Source: JBKBIP01 sp046297495 (lineage in GTDB: Bacteria; Planctomycetota; Planctomycetia; Gemmatales; Gemmataceae). From it: DNA of 64,000 nucleotides. Shown piece by piece: positions 27,730 to 36,700 of this stretch. A program made the position numbers and the translations under genes. Location: positions 124,001-188,000 of the forward strand of contig JBKBIP010000003.1 in assembly GCA_046297495.1 (NCBI GenBank), in the 5' to 3' direction. The notes beneath the pieces were generated by a model. It saw only the letters and a list, made by a program, of their open reading frames with translations, made no database searches and had not been told where the DNA came from. Numbering within the stretch: the first letter of the stretch is position 1; every line of letters begins with the position of its first letter.

Positions 27730-29861
27730 GCGCCGAAAAACTCCAACAAGGCATTCACCGCCGCGGCGGCGACGGCGGAGCCGCCCTTGCGTCCGGTGCA
27801 GGTAAGATAAGGTAGCGAAGCTTCCTTCAGCAAGCGGTTCTTGGCTTCCGCCACGCCGACGAAGCCAACCGGCAAGGCGATGAGGGCGGCGGGTTGCCAG
27901 CTCTCTTCTCGAATCAGCCGTAAACCTTCCTCGATGGCGGTGGGGGCGTTGCCGATGACCAGGACGGGGCGACGGTAGCGGCGGGCGGCTATGCGCATCC
28001 CCGCCGCCGAGCGCGTCAAGCCGGTGTCCGCCGCCAGTCGCGCCGTTTCCGGATCATTCAACAGACACCAAGCGGACTTCCCCATGGTTTCGATCATGGT
28101 CCGGATGCCCGCCAGGACCATTTCCGTATCGGTGATCCAGATCGCGCCTTCCGTGAGTGCCTGTTGAATGGCAGTAGCGAAATCAGGATGGTAACACAGC
28201 GTCGCGGCATAATCGAAATCCGCACTGGCATGGATCATGCGCCGGACCACAGCGAACGCCCACGCCGGTAATTCCACCGGCCCCAGCTCCCGTTCGATGA
28301 GGGCGAAACTTTGCTCTAGGATGCGCCGGCCAATCCGCTCGCCTTCGGCTCGACCGCTAAACGCTCCGTAGCCGCGCGGTGTCACCATTTTGCCGTTAAT
28401 GAACCGCGTGTTTTCGGTGCCGATGATCAACAGGGTTTCCATGCTGATGCCGGCGGTGGTCACTTCCCCCAACGTGGTGTGGACGATGCGCGTGCCGGGA
28501 CGGTAGGCCCGCTCAACGATGCCAACCGGGGTGGCCGGCGGGCGATAGCGCAGCAGGATGTCGCGGGCGCGGGGCAGCTGCCAAACGCGCCGCTGGCTAA
28601 CCGGATTGTACAGGACCAGGATGAAGTCTCCCCGGCCGGCGGCGTGCAAGCGTTCTTCGATCACCTGCCACGGAGTCAGCAGATCGCTTAGGCTGATGCA
28701 AGCGAAATCGTGTCCCAAGGGCGCCCCCAACAAGGCCGCCGCCGCCGTGGCCGCCGTCACGCCAGGGATTATTTCGATCTCGACTTCCGGCAACGCTTCG
28801 GCGCGCTCCAGCAAGATACTCGCCATGCCGTAGATGCCGGCGTCGCCGGAGGAGACGACCGCCACTTGCCGCCCTTGCCGCGCCAAATCCAGAGCCAAGC
28901 CAGCCCGTTCCGTCTCGGCCCCGATGGGAAACGCCCGCGCCACGGCGCGCAAGCGCAACGGTTCCAGATTCTTCAAGTAGGATTCGTAGCCGATTAGGAC
29001 ATCGACTTGCCGCAAGATTTCTTGGGCGCGCGGCGTCAGTAAATCCAGATCGCCCGGACCCAATCCCACCACCCATATCTTGCCCGTGAGAATCGATTGG
29101 CCCGTTTCTGGGTGTGGGGAACTAGCCGTGTCCAGGCGTTTCCCCTCGGCTCTCCGCGCCAACACCAGGGCGAAGTAACCGGGAGCTTCGCGCAAAGCAG
29201 ACAAGTCAAAGACAACTTTTTCCCTCTCCGTGCCGACGTTTTCCAACAGCACGGCCTCTCGTTCCGAACCAATGCGTGTCAAGGCGTCTTGGATGGCCGG
29301 CAACGCGCGCGGCGCCTTGAGCAAGCACAGATTCGGGAATTGAGTGATGAGGCGTTCTAGCTCGGCGGCATGATACGCGGCGGGTACGATGGCGAGCGGT
29401 TCATCCCGTTGGGCCAGCGACCAGCCCACGCGGGCCGCCGCCGCCGTGATGGAGCTGACCCCTGGCACGACTTCGATGGGGACATCGGGTGCCAGTCGCG
29501 CCAGCAGCCGCCAGACGTGGCCGGCGGTGCTGTACAACGTGGGGTCTCCTTCCGTGATCAGCACGACTTGCCGCCCTTGCTGACATTCTTCGGCCAGCTG
29601 TTGGACGGCGGGGAGGTACGCCGCCTGGTCATCGGCGGCGCTGATCGTGGTCATGGCTTCATGAAAAAGGACGCGGACTTGCTGTTCCGGGGAAACGTGT
29701 GTCCGCACGATGTCCCAGGCACGCCCCTGGTCAGGACGAGGGCCAGCGTGGTAGAGAATATCCGCTTGGCGCACGATCCGCAGCGCCTTGAGCGTCAGCA
29801 ACTCCGGGTCGCCGGGGCCCACGCCGACCGCCCAGAAACGACCGCTGGCTGAATTGGACAT
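27726..29861 (-). CDS. CobI-CobJ-CobH trifunctional cobalamin biosynthesis fusion
   Basis: 711 residues with three enzymes in tandem. Residues 9-236 are precorrin-2 C20-methyltransferase (CobI/CbiL): AVGVGPGDPELLTLKAL, ITEGDPTLYST, VPGVSS. Residues 261-500 are precorrin-3B C17-methyltransferase (CobJ/CbiH): VVGLGPGDLDLLTPRA, SSGDAGIYGMA, IPGVTAATAAAALLGAPLGH, LYNPVSQRR. Residues 520-711 are precorrin-8X methylmutase (CobH/CbiC), with catalytic His544 in MIHASADFDY, WITDTEMVLAGI, IGNAPTAIEEGL and PVGFVGVAEAK. All three steps are in the corrin ring pathway. Both methyltransferases keep the SAM-binding GxGxGD. The TGA overlaps the following gene. No frameshift is seen across the junctions. Confidence 0.92.
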   Translation of the reverse strand: MSNSASGRFWAVGVGPGDPELLTLKALRIVRQADILYHAGPRPDQGRAWDIVRTHVSPEQQVRVLFHEAMTTISAADDQAAYLPAVQQLAEECQQGRQVVLITEGDPTLYSTAGHVWRLLARLAPDVPIEVVPGVSSITAAAARVGWSLAQRDEPLAIVPAAYHAAELERLITQFPNLCLLKAPRALPAIQDALTRIGSEREAVLLENVGTEREKVVFDLSALREAPGYFALVLARRAEGKRLDTASSPHPETGQSILTGKIWVVGLGPGDLDLLTPRAQEILRQVDVLIGYESYLKNLEPLRLRAVARAFPIGAETERAGLALDLARQGRQVAVVSSGDAGIYGMASILLERAEALPEVEIEIIPGVTAATAAAALLGAPLGHDFACISLSDLLTPWQVIEERLHAAGRGDFILVLYNPVSQRRVWQLPRARDILLRYRPPATPVGIVERAYRPGTRIVHTTLGEVTTAGISMETLLIIGTENTRFINGKMVTPRGYGAFSGRAEGERIGRRILEQSFALIERELGPVELPAWAFAVVRRMIHASADFDYAATLCYHPDFATAIQQALTEGAIWITDTEMVLAGIRTMIETMGKSAWCLLNDPETARLAADTGLTRSAAGMRIAARRYRRPVLVIGNAPTAIEEGLRLIREESWQPAALIALPVGFVGVAEAKNRLLKEASLPYLTCTGRKGGSAVAAAAVNALLEFFGA

Positions 29862-30205
29862 GTCAAAGATATTCCGTGTGTCTTCGAGGATCGCGGTTGC
29901 TGAATGTAGATGATGCTATCGGATTTGTACGCTGGATTGAAGAGGGGGATCCACTATTAGCTTGGCATAAAGAAAATCCCAAGAGCACGCCGCGCCAGCC
30001 AGTGTCGTACTGACCTGGCGCGGCGTGCTCGGTGGAATTTCTTGCCGGAGGAATACCTCTTTTCTCGTTGACGGATTATTCACTCCCTCTTCATAATGTG
30101 GGCGCCGATTCGTACAGTACACTAAGGGGAGAGGCGACAGGAGGCGCCGCCGGACAATCTCCCGCGCGCGGCCAGGCGCCACAACCATACCAACATCGCG
30201 CAGCC
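29862..30205. other. Divergent gap with family C hairpin
   Basis: 344 bp between the cobalamin fusion (minus) and prs (plus). It holds the 16-bp perfect hairpin described separately. An open frame from 30032 into prs is not family-like and is better read as leader. The start of prs is taken at 30206. Confidence 0.45.
29969..30046. repeat. Family C hairpin element, copy 1
   Basis: The inner arms GAGCACGCCGCGCCAG (29984-29999) and CTGGCGCGGCGTGCTC (30016-30031) are perfect complements. Outside them are AAAGAAAATC on the left and GGTGGAATTTCTTG on the right. The same left edge, core word CACGC-GCGC, and right edge GGTAGAATCTTTC occur at 55989-56064, so this is a small dispersed palindromic element. 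Confidence 0.7.
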
Positions 30206-31159
30206 ATGAATCACAATAACCAGCTGAGAATCTTCAGCGGCCGGGCCAACATCCCCTTGGCGGAGAAGATCGTTCATTGTCTGGGGGACAGTCTCGGCAA
30301 GGCGACCCTGACCAATTTCCCCGACGGCGAAACCTCGGTGCGCATCGAGGAAGACGTGCGCGGCCGGGATGTGTTTGTGGTGCAATCGACCTGTCCACCG
30401 GTCAACGAGAACCTGATGGAATTGCTGGTGATGCTGGATAGCTTCAAACGGGCCAGCGCCGCCCGCATCACCGCCGTGTTGCCCTATTACGGCTACGCCC
30501 GCCAGGACCGCAAAGATGTCGGTCGGGTGCCAATTACCGCCAAGCTGGTGGCCAACCTGCTGACCTCGGCGGGGGCCAATCGGGTCTTGGCGCTCGACCT
30601 GCACGCCGCCCAGATTCAAGGGTTCTTCGACATCCCCGTCGATCATCTGCACGCCGGGCCGGTCATCAATGAATATATTCGCAGCTTGAACATTCCGCCC
30701 GATGATCTCATCGTGCTCAGTCCTGATGAGGGGAGCATCAAACGTGCCTTGTTGCACCAGAAGAAAATCGGCGGGGCCATCGCGGTGGTCGATAAACGCC
30801 GCTCCAGCGCCACCGAAACGCGCCAAGCCAACCTCATTGGCGCTTCATTGGATGGCAAGGTGGCGGTCATTTTCGATGACATGATTTCGACGGCGGGAAG
30901 CGTGGTGGGGGCGGCTCACGTGGCCCGCGGCCACGGCGCCCGCCGGGTGTTGGCCTGCGCCACCCATGCGGTGCTGTGCGGGCCGGCCATTGATCGGCTG
31001 CGCGACGCGCCGATTTCACAGATCGTCGTCACGGATACCATCCCGGTGCCGCCGGACAAGCAGCTGCCGCAGATCAAGATTCTTAGCGTGGCCCCCTTGC
31101 TGGCCGACGCCATCAAGCGCATCCACTACAACGAATCGGTGAGCAAGTTGTTTGAATGA
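30206..31159 (+). CDS. prs: Ribose-phosphate pyrophosphokinase (PRPP synthetase)
   Basis: 317 residues, the usual length (about 315). The family start is LRIFSGRANIPLAEKI. The conserved blocks are YYGYARQDRKD (ATP/PRPP loop), LDLHAAQIQGFFDIPVDHLHA (PRPP synthetase signature), VLSPDEGSIKRA, and the PRPP-binding loop IFDDMISTAGS, which has Ser where Asp is more common (DMIDTAG). The enzyme transfers pyrophosphate from ATP to ribose 5-phosphate for nucleotide, His and Trp synthesis. The ATG at 30206 is chosen for length and homology over an in-frame start at 30032. It ends 3 bp before the convergent BBP7 gene. Confidence 0.93.
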   Translation: MNHNNQLRIFSGRANIPLAEKIVHCLGDSLGKATLTNFPDGETSVRIEEDVRGRDVFVVQSTCPPVNENLMELLVMLDSFKRASAARITAVLPYYGYARQDRKDVGRVPITAKLVANLLTSAGANRVLALDLHAAQIQGFFDIPVDHLHAGPVINEYIRSLNIPPDDLIVLSPDEGSIKRALLHQKKIGGAIAVVDKRRSSATETRQANLIGASLDGKVAVIFDDMISTAGSVVGAAHVARGHGARRVLACATHAVLCGPAIDRLRDAPISQIVVTDTIPVPPDKQLPQIKILSVAPLLADAIKRIHYNESVSKLFE

Positions 31160-31162
31160 GGA

Positions 31163-32449
31163 TCAAAAGTCGATCTGCAAGCCGAAATCCAAGCCTTGCG
31201 CCCAGAAGTCGCCGCGGCGCATCAGCGGTATCGGACGCACGGGGCCTGGGATGGTCATAACGGCGGGACCTTGGCTGAAGTTCAGCACCGGGTCGATTTG
31301 CTCGCCCGGTCGCACGACGCTGCTGAGATACAAGAACGTGTAGCCGACGTAACTTTTCACGTTTTCGAGCAGCTCCACCCCCAAGCGGACTTTCACTTCC
31401 GGTAGCACGGCGAAGCGGCTGCCGCTATGACGCCCCATATTGCTGAGTTGGGCGAAAATGCCCCCCGCCGAGGGGCCGCTCAACGTCGGCAGCAGTTCCC
31501 CATAGACGATGGTGGTGTTGTTCGACCATCCATCAATTGTCAAGGTCTGTTGGGTGCCCCCCAAAGCCAGTTTGCCGCTGGCTTCCAGATACCAGATGCC
31601 CAACCGGCACTGCCCGCGCAAACCGAGCTGGCCGCCGTAGAAGCGATTGTTGGTACGGAAGAGATCATAGGTTGTCAAATCCGTCATGAAAATGCTCGGC
31701 CTGTCGAACGACGTATGGGCGATGAGACTCAAGCTGTCGTCCACGCCGAAATAGCGAAAGCCGGTGATCAGATCGAGCGTGAACAGGCCGGATCGTTTCA
31801 GGTTGACGATGGCATTGGCTTCGGAACCCCACGCCTGAGTGGTGGTGGCGGCATGGAGGGCGCCGCTGGTGGCCGAGGCGAAACCGAACGGACCGGCGAT
31901 TTGCAGCACTTCTTGGTTGCCCGTGAAGGCTTCGATGTAAGGAATCCCCAATAAGCTGGAGCCATCCGAGCGAAACCTGGCGCCCCGCCCCTGTTGTTCC
32001 AAGAGGAAACCGCGCGCCTCCAGCCCCCACGAAGCGAAGGGGTCCATCCACCAACCAAATCCCAAACCGAATCCCGACGATTCCTGATAACAGGGCAAGC
32101 AGCACAACAGCACCGGGATCTCGCCTGCCGCGGCGATGGCGTCCAAGTCCGCGCCGCCGACCACCAACGGCGCGGACAAGCCATCGTTCTTGACCCACCA
32201 GAGCAGATATTCCGCATCGAACCAGTACCTCGGCCCCGACGCGGAGACAACCTCAATGGGGGGGAAGTAGGGCAAGGGCGCCCCGTCTGGCGAAGCCGCG
32301 TCCGCTGAGAAGGACATGGGGCCAGAAAGACTCCCCGGGGAAGTGGGGACAGGCGCCGGCAGCATCATCGATTCGCCGCCGGGTTGAGCAAAGGCCGTCC
32401 CGATGACGCACAACGCCGAACCCATCGCCGCCAGCCAGCAAGCGCGCAT
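31163..32449 (-). CDS. BBP7-family outer membrane beta-barrel protein
   Basis: 428 residues from the ATG at 32449, which has GGGAGGTGG just upstream. A signal peptide (MRACWLAAMGSALCVIGTAF, cut near AFAQ) leads to a Ser/Pro-rich spacer and then the BBP7 (planctomycete beta-barrel) start motif RYWFDAEYLLWWVKNDGLSA. The rest is a run of amphipathic beta strands with aromatic girdles and ends in FGLQIDF, with the C-terminal aromatic typical of outer-membrane barrels. BBP7 proteins are known mainly from planctomycetes; function is unknown. Only 3 bp separate its end from prs. Confidence 0.88.
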   Translation of the reverse strand: MRACWLAAMGSALCVIGTAFAQPGGESMMLPAPVPTSPGSLSGPMSFSADAASPDGAPLPYFPPIEVVSASGPRYWFDAEYLLWWVKNDGLSAPLVVGGADLDAIAAAGEIPVLLCCLPCYQESSGFGLGFGWWMDPFASWGLEARGFLLEQQGRGARFRSDGSSLLGIPYIEAFTGNQEVLQIAGPFGFASATSGALHAATTTQAWGSEANAIVNLKRSGLFTLDLITGFRYFGVDDSLSLIAHTSFDRPSIFMTDLTTYDLFRTNNRFYGGQLGLRGQCRLGIWYLEASGKLALGGTQQTLTIDGWSNNTTIVYGELLPTLSGPSAGGIFAQLSNMGRHSGSRFAVLPEVKVRLGVELLENVKSYVGYTFLYLSSVVRPGEQIDPVLNFSQGPAVMTIPGPVRPIPLMRRGDFWAQGLDFGLQIDF

Positions 32450-32509
32450 AGTCCACCTCCCACTTTCCAGATTGAAGGGGAGAAGGTATAGCGAAGGATC
32501 ACCCAAAGA

Positions 32510-33610
32510 TCAAGCAGGATTTTTCGTGACCGATGAGGAACTCAGGCCACGCAAATTGGTGGACGAACCCGAATCGCGGCGAACCAGCGGGGCCAAGGCG
32601 GCGACGACCGAGGCGGGCATCTGGTAGCGGTCGGCGGGACGTTTGGCCATCATGCGGCGCAAGACAGGGGGCAAGGTGGGCGGGAGGTCGGAGCGGTGTT
32701 CTTCCGCCGCCGGGGGATCCGCCGTTTGATGCTTGAGCAGTTTCTGCGCCAGGGAACCAACTGGATAAGGAACTTGGCCGGTGAGCAAGGTGTAAAAGGT
32801 GCAGCCCAGGCTATAAATATCCGCGCGAATGTCGGCGCTATCGGGATCAACGGCTTGTTCAGGGGCCATGTAGTCGGGGGAGCCCATCACGCCGCCTTGA
32901 ACGCGGTGAATGGTGCTGGCCATGCGTTCTTCGTCGCGCAGCCATTCCAGCCGGGCCAAGCCCATGTCAAGAATCTTGATCTGCGTGTTTTCGTTGGTCA
33001 CCAGCAGATTGGCGGGTTTGATGTCCCGATGCACCAGCCCCCGCTCATAGGCGTGTTGCAGCCCCAACGCGGCCTGGCGGATATAGTCGCACGCTTTCAG
33101 CACCGGCAACGGCCCGGACAGCTGCACGAGCTTGCCAAGGTCGTTCCCCTCAACATATTCCATCGCGAAGAATTGTTTGTTGCCAAGCGTCGTGGCCGGT
33201 TCCAGAGCCTGGACGATGTTGGGATGACACAGCTGCGAGACGGCGCGCATCTCCATCTGGAATTGGGCCAGTGCCTCGGTATTGGTCAGCAATTCTGGAT
33301 GGATCACCTTCAGGGCCACGAATATCTTCTTGCGGGTGTCCCAGGCCTTGTACACTTGGCTGACAGCCCCTTTGCCGAGTACGTCCAGCAAACGATAATG
33401 CCCCAAGACCAAATCGCGGCCATCGGCATCGAAGATTTGATTCACCTGATACACGGTCAACCAGCCGCGCCGCACCAACTCCTTGGCCAGCACGCGCGGC
33501 ATCCCGCAACGCGGTTGCAAGACACGGATCACTTCATCGAGTTGGCTGGGATCGAGCAATTGTCGCTGACGCAATAAAGACACCAGGCCAGCGACCGAAT
33601 CAATCGCCAT
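32510..33610 (-). CDS. Ser/Thr protein kinase with N-terminal accessory module
   Basis: 366 residues from the ATG at 33610 (MAIDSVAGLVSLLRQRQLLD). Residues 5-70 form the module shared with the kinases at 11575 and 37245 (LAKELVRRGWLTVYQVNQIF, DLVLGHYRLL). The kinase domain follows: Gly loop GKGAVS, VALKVIHPELL, HRDIKPANLL, KILDMGLARLEW and APEQ, so all catalytic residues are present. The C-terminus is short and Ser-rich, with no membrane helix, suggesting a cytoplasmic kinase. It follows the WD40-type kinase on the same strand, 185 bp away. Confidence 0.88.
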   Translation of the reverse strand: MAIDSVAGLVSLLRQRQLLDPSQLDEVIRVLQPRCGMPRVLAKELVRRGWLTVYQVNQIFDADGRDLVLGHYRLLDVLGKGAVSQVYKAWDTRKKIFVALKVIHPELLTNTEALAQFQMEMRAVSQLCHPNIVQALEPATTLGNKQFFAMEYVEGNDLGKLVQLSGPLPVLKACDYIRQAALGLQHAYERGLVHRDIKPANLLVTNENTQIKILDMGLARLEWLRDEERMASTIHRVQGGVMGSPDYMAPEQAVDPDSADIRADIYSLGCTFYTLLTGQVPYPVGSLAQKLLKHQTADPPAAEEHRSDLPPTLPPVLRRMMAKRPADRYQMPASVVAALAPLVRRDSGSSTNLRGLSSSSVTKNPA

Positions 33611-33795
33611 GATCAGTTCCCATCTGCATAAACCAAGGGGGAAGGCTCCTTCCGGTTTGTCATCACAGCTAGAGAGATTGAATCGAAATGGGCACGCCCA
33701 ACAATCGGCTTCTTGGTCCAGCAATCCACTGCCTATCGTAACGTGCCTTGGTTGAGAAATCCAGCGCTGATTTCAACGAGAAAATAAATCGGCGT

Positions 33796-36700
33796 TTATC
33801 CACGCCCGGCCAAGTCCGCCACGCGCAGGAGATAGACGACCCCCGTGTTGCTGACGACGGCGACATGTCGGCCATCGGGGGCCAGCGCCAGGCAGTGCAT
33901 GTTCAAGGGCAGAGGGATTTGCCGGCGCAGCCGATTGTCATTCAGGTCCCACAACGTCAGCTGGCCGGATTGCGAGCCAATAACCAAAGTCCGATTATCC
34001 GCGGACGCCTCCAGTTGCATGACCGGGAAGGGGATGTTGAGCAACGGTTGGTGTTCCTGAGGTTGGCGACTCCCCGCCGGCAATTCCCAGACGCGAATGA
34101 CATTCTCATTGCCACCGCTCACCAGCCAGCGTCCTTCTTGGCAGAAAGCCAGTGCTTGTCCTCGGACGGGCGGTTTCACGCCGGGGAAATGAAACAAACC
34201 CTGCGCGAGCAAACCAGCCAGGTTCCAAACCTTGATTCGGCCATCTTGGGCCAGCGCGGCCAGACGTGTTGGCATGGTCGGGTGAAACCGCAATCCCTGG
34301 ATCGATTGAAATTTGTCGGAACCCTCCAGTTTGACCAGCTCTTTGGGTTGCGTGCCCCGCAAGTCCCAGACGTGAACCGCGCCATTTTGATAACCGACCG
34401 CCAGCAAGGAGTCATCGGCGTTCAAGGCCAGCGCTTGAATCGGGTCCGGTCCGGTGAACTCGGCGTGTAAGTTGGGGGGAGAAACCATTACGTTCCACAT
34501 CCGCACGGTCTTGTCCGCGCCGCCGGATACCAGCCAGCGTCCATTGAGGGAATATACCAAGGCGTGAACAGCGCCTTTATGTCCTTTGAACTGGTGCAGC
34601 CAGCGTGGTTTCGCCTGTCCGAATTCGGCGATCCATATCTCTTCGGCAGCGTCGTTGCCACACGCCAGGGTTTGGCCGTCAGGGGCGAAGGCCACTGTCT
34701 GGAAATTCATGGTGGCATCGCGGCGCAGCATTTCTTGGGGTGGCCGGGCGGTGGTGTCCCAGACTTGGATCAATCGCTCATCCCCAGCGGACAACAGCCG
34801 TTCGCCCTGATCGGCGAAAACCAGCGCGCGCACGATGGACCCACTGCTTTTCCAGTCGGCGCGTTTGTGGAGTTTGTCCTTCACGAGGTCGCAAATGATG
34901 ATCCGGCCATTGGCCAGACTGGCCGCCACGGAACCGCCATCCGGCGTGAAAGCCAATGATATTGGATTGCTACCGAGTTTGTCCAAGTTCACCAGCGGCG
35001 TGGCTGGCTTGGTGACATCCCAGAGTCGAATGGATTGGTCGTTGGCGGCCGATACCAGCAGGCGTTGATCGGTAGTGAATGCCAGTGCTTGAATAACTTG
35101 ATCATGCCCTTTAAGCACCGCGCCGGCGACATACTTTTCTCCCTGACGTTGCCACAAACGGATGACTTTGTCTTGACCACCGGCGGAGGCCAATAGCTGT
35201 CCATCCTTGGTCAAGGCCAAGGAGCGAATCGGCCCGTCATGGCCGGTCAGAGGCTCTGTCGTGGTATCTTCCTTGCCGTCCGCGACGTTCCAGAAGCGAA
35301 TCGTCTTGTTGTTATCCCCGGAAATCAATTGCTTGCCATCGGGACTGAAGACCAGGGCATGAATCTGGTGGGGGGCACGCCAGCGCCGTAGTTCCTGGAA
35401 ACTCTTACTGAGATCGTAGAGGACGATGTGATGATCCATCGAACCCGAAGCCAGCAGCTGACCATCAGGGGAAATGGCCAAGTCGTTAATCGTGTTGGTA
35501 TGGTTGGAAAACACTTCATGAGGACTGAGATCGGCCACGCTCCAGACATGCATCCTACCATCTTGACCACCGCTGATCACGAGTTGTCTATCCGGAGTTA
35601 GCACCATGCTATGAATGGCTGTTCCCGGTTTGCCGCGTGGGTCCCCCAACATGGCCATCAGCTGCGGCACCCTGGGCGTGGGCAGATGATCCGAGGGAAT
35701 CGAACGTCCATCGAGCTGCTCCAAGGATGAAGGCAGCCGAGTGCGCAAGTGCGCGGCGCGCAGGGCGAACACCGTGCCGGCCTGTTCGCGTTGGAAGGCC
35801 AACAATTCCCGTTCTAATTCCTTGGGAGCGGCCGTTCCATCACGAAGCTGGAGCGCGAAGCCGCGCAATTTTTCTTGAGCCTGATCGGCGGCGGAGATCG
35901 ACGCGGTCGTGGTCGCGGTCGGCGTATCGCTTTTCTTGCTGAACAGCGCCGCCAGAACGAAAACGATCAAGAACAGCGCCGCGCCGCCGGCGGCCAGGAG
36001 CAGACGCTGCCGCTTCTTGTTCAGCCCTTGCAACGGAATAGGGGTCGTGGCCGCGCCGGACTTTGCCGCCATCGTCAAGGTGTCGTGCGTGGGATCGGAC
36101 TGAAGCACGGCGGCGAACATCTGCTCGGAGGTCACTGGCTGTGGCGCCGCCGTTGGCGGCGGCGCGGGGGGGAATAAGGCTTCCAGATGCAGGGCCACCT
36201 CAGCCGGGGTGGCGGGGCGTTCGTCAGGGTTCTTGGCCAGCAACCGCCGAATCAACTCCCCCACAGGTTCGGGCACGTCGGCGCGGTGCAGCTCGATGGG
36301 GACCGGATTTTCCTCACGATGTCGGCGCAGCTTGGACAGGGAATCGCCACCGGGAAACGGCACCTGCCCGGTCAGCAGGAAATAAAAGACGCCCCCCAAA
36401 CTGTACAAGTCGGAACGGATGTCGCCAGGGTCCCCTTCGGTGCGCTCGGGAGCGATATAATCGGGAGCCAGCTGCATCCCTTCGGGGCTATTCCAGTTGA
36501 AATTGTTCGCCACCGACCGTTTCGGCAACGGTTGCAACAGGGTCAACCCCAGATTGAGAATCTTGATCAGGTTCGGGATGCCTGTCCTCTTGTCGCTGGA
36601 GGAGTCCCCATCACTCTCGCTGTCGCTGGAACGCGTCACGAGGAGATTGGCGGGCTTCAGGTCGCGGTGCAACAGGCCACGCTCGAAAGCGTGTTGCAAT

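Noticed and set aside
30032..30205. N-terminal extension of prs from an earlier start
   Set aside because: It would make the enzyme 58 residues longer than the family and covers the family C hairpin; the ATG at 30206 fits homology.
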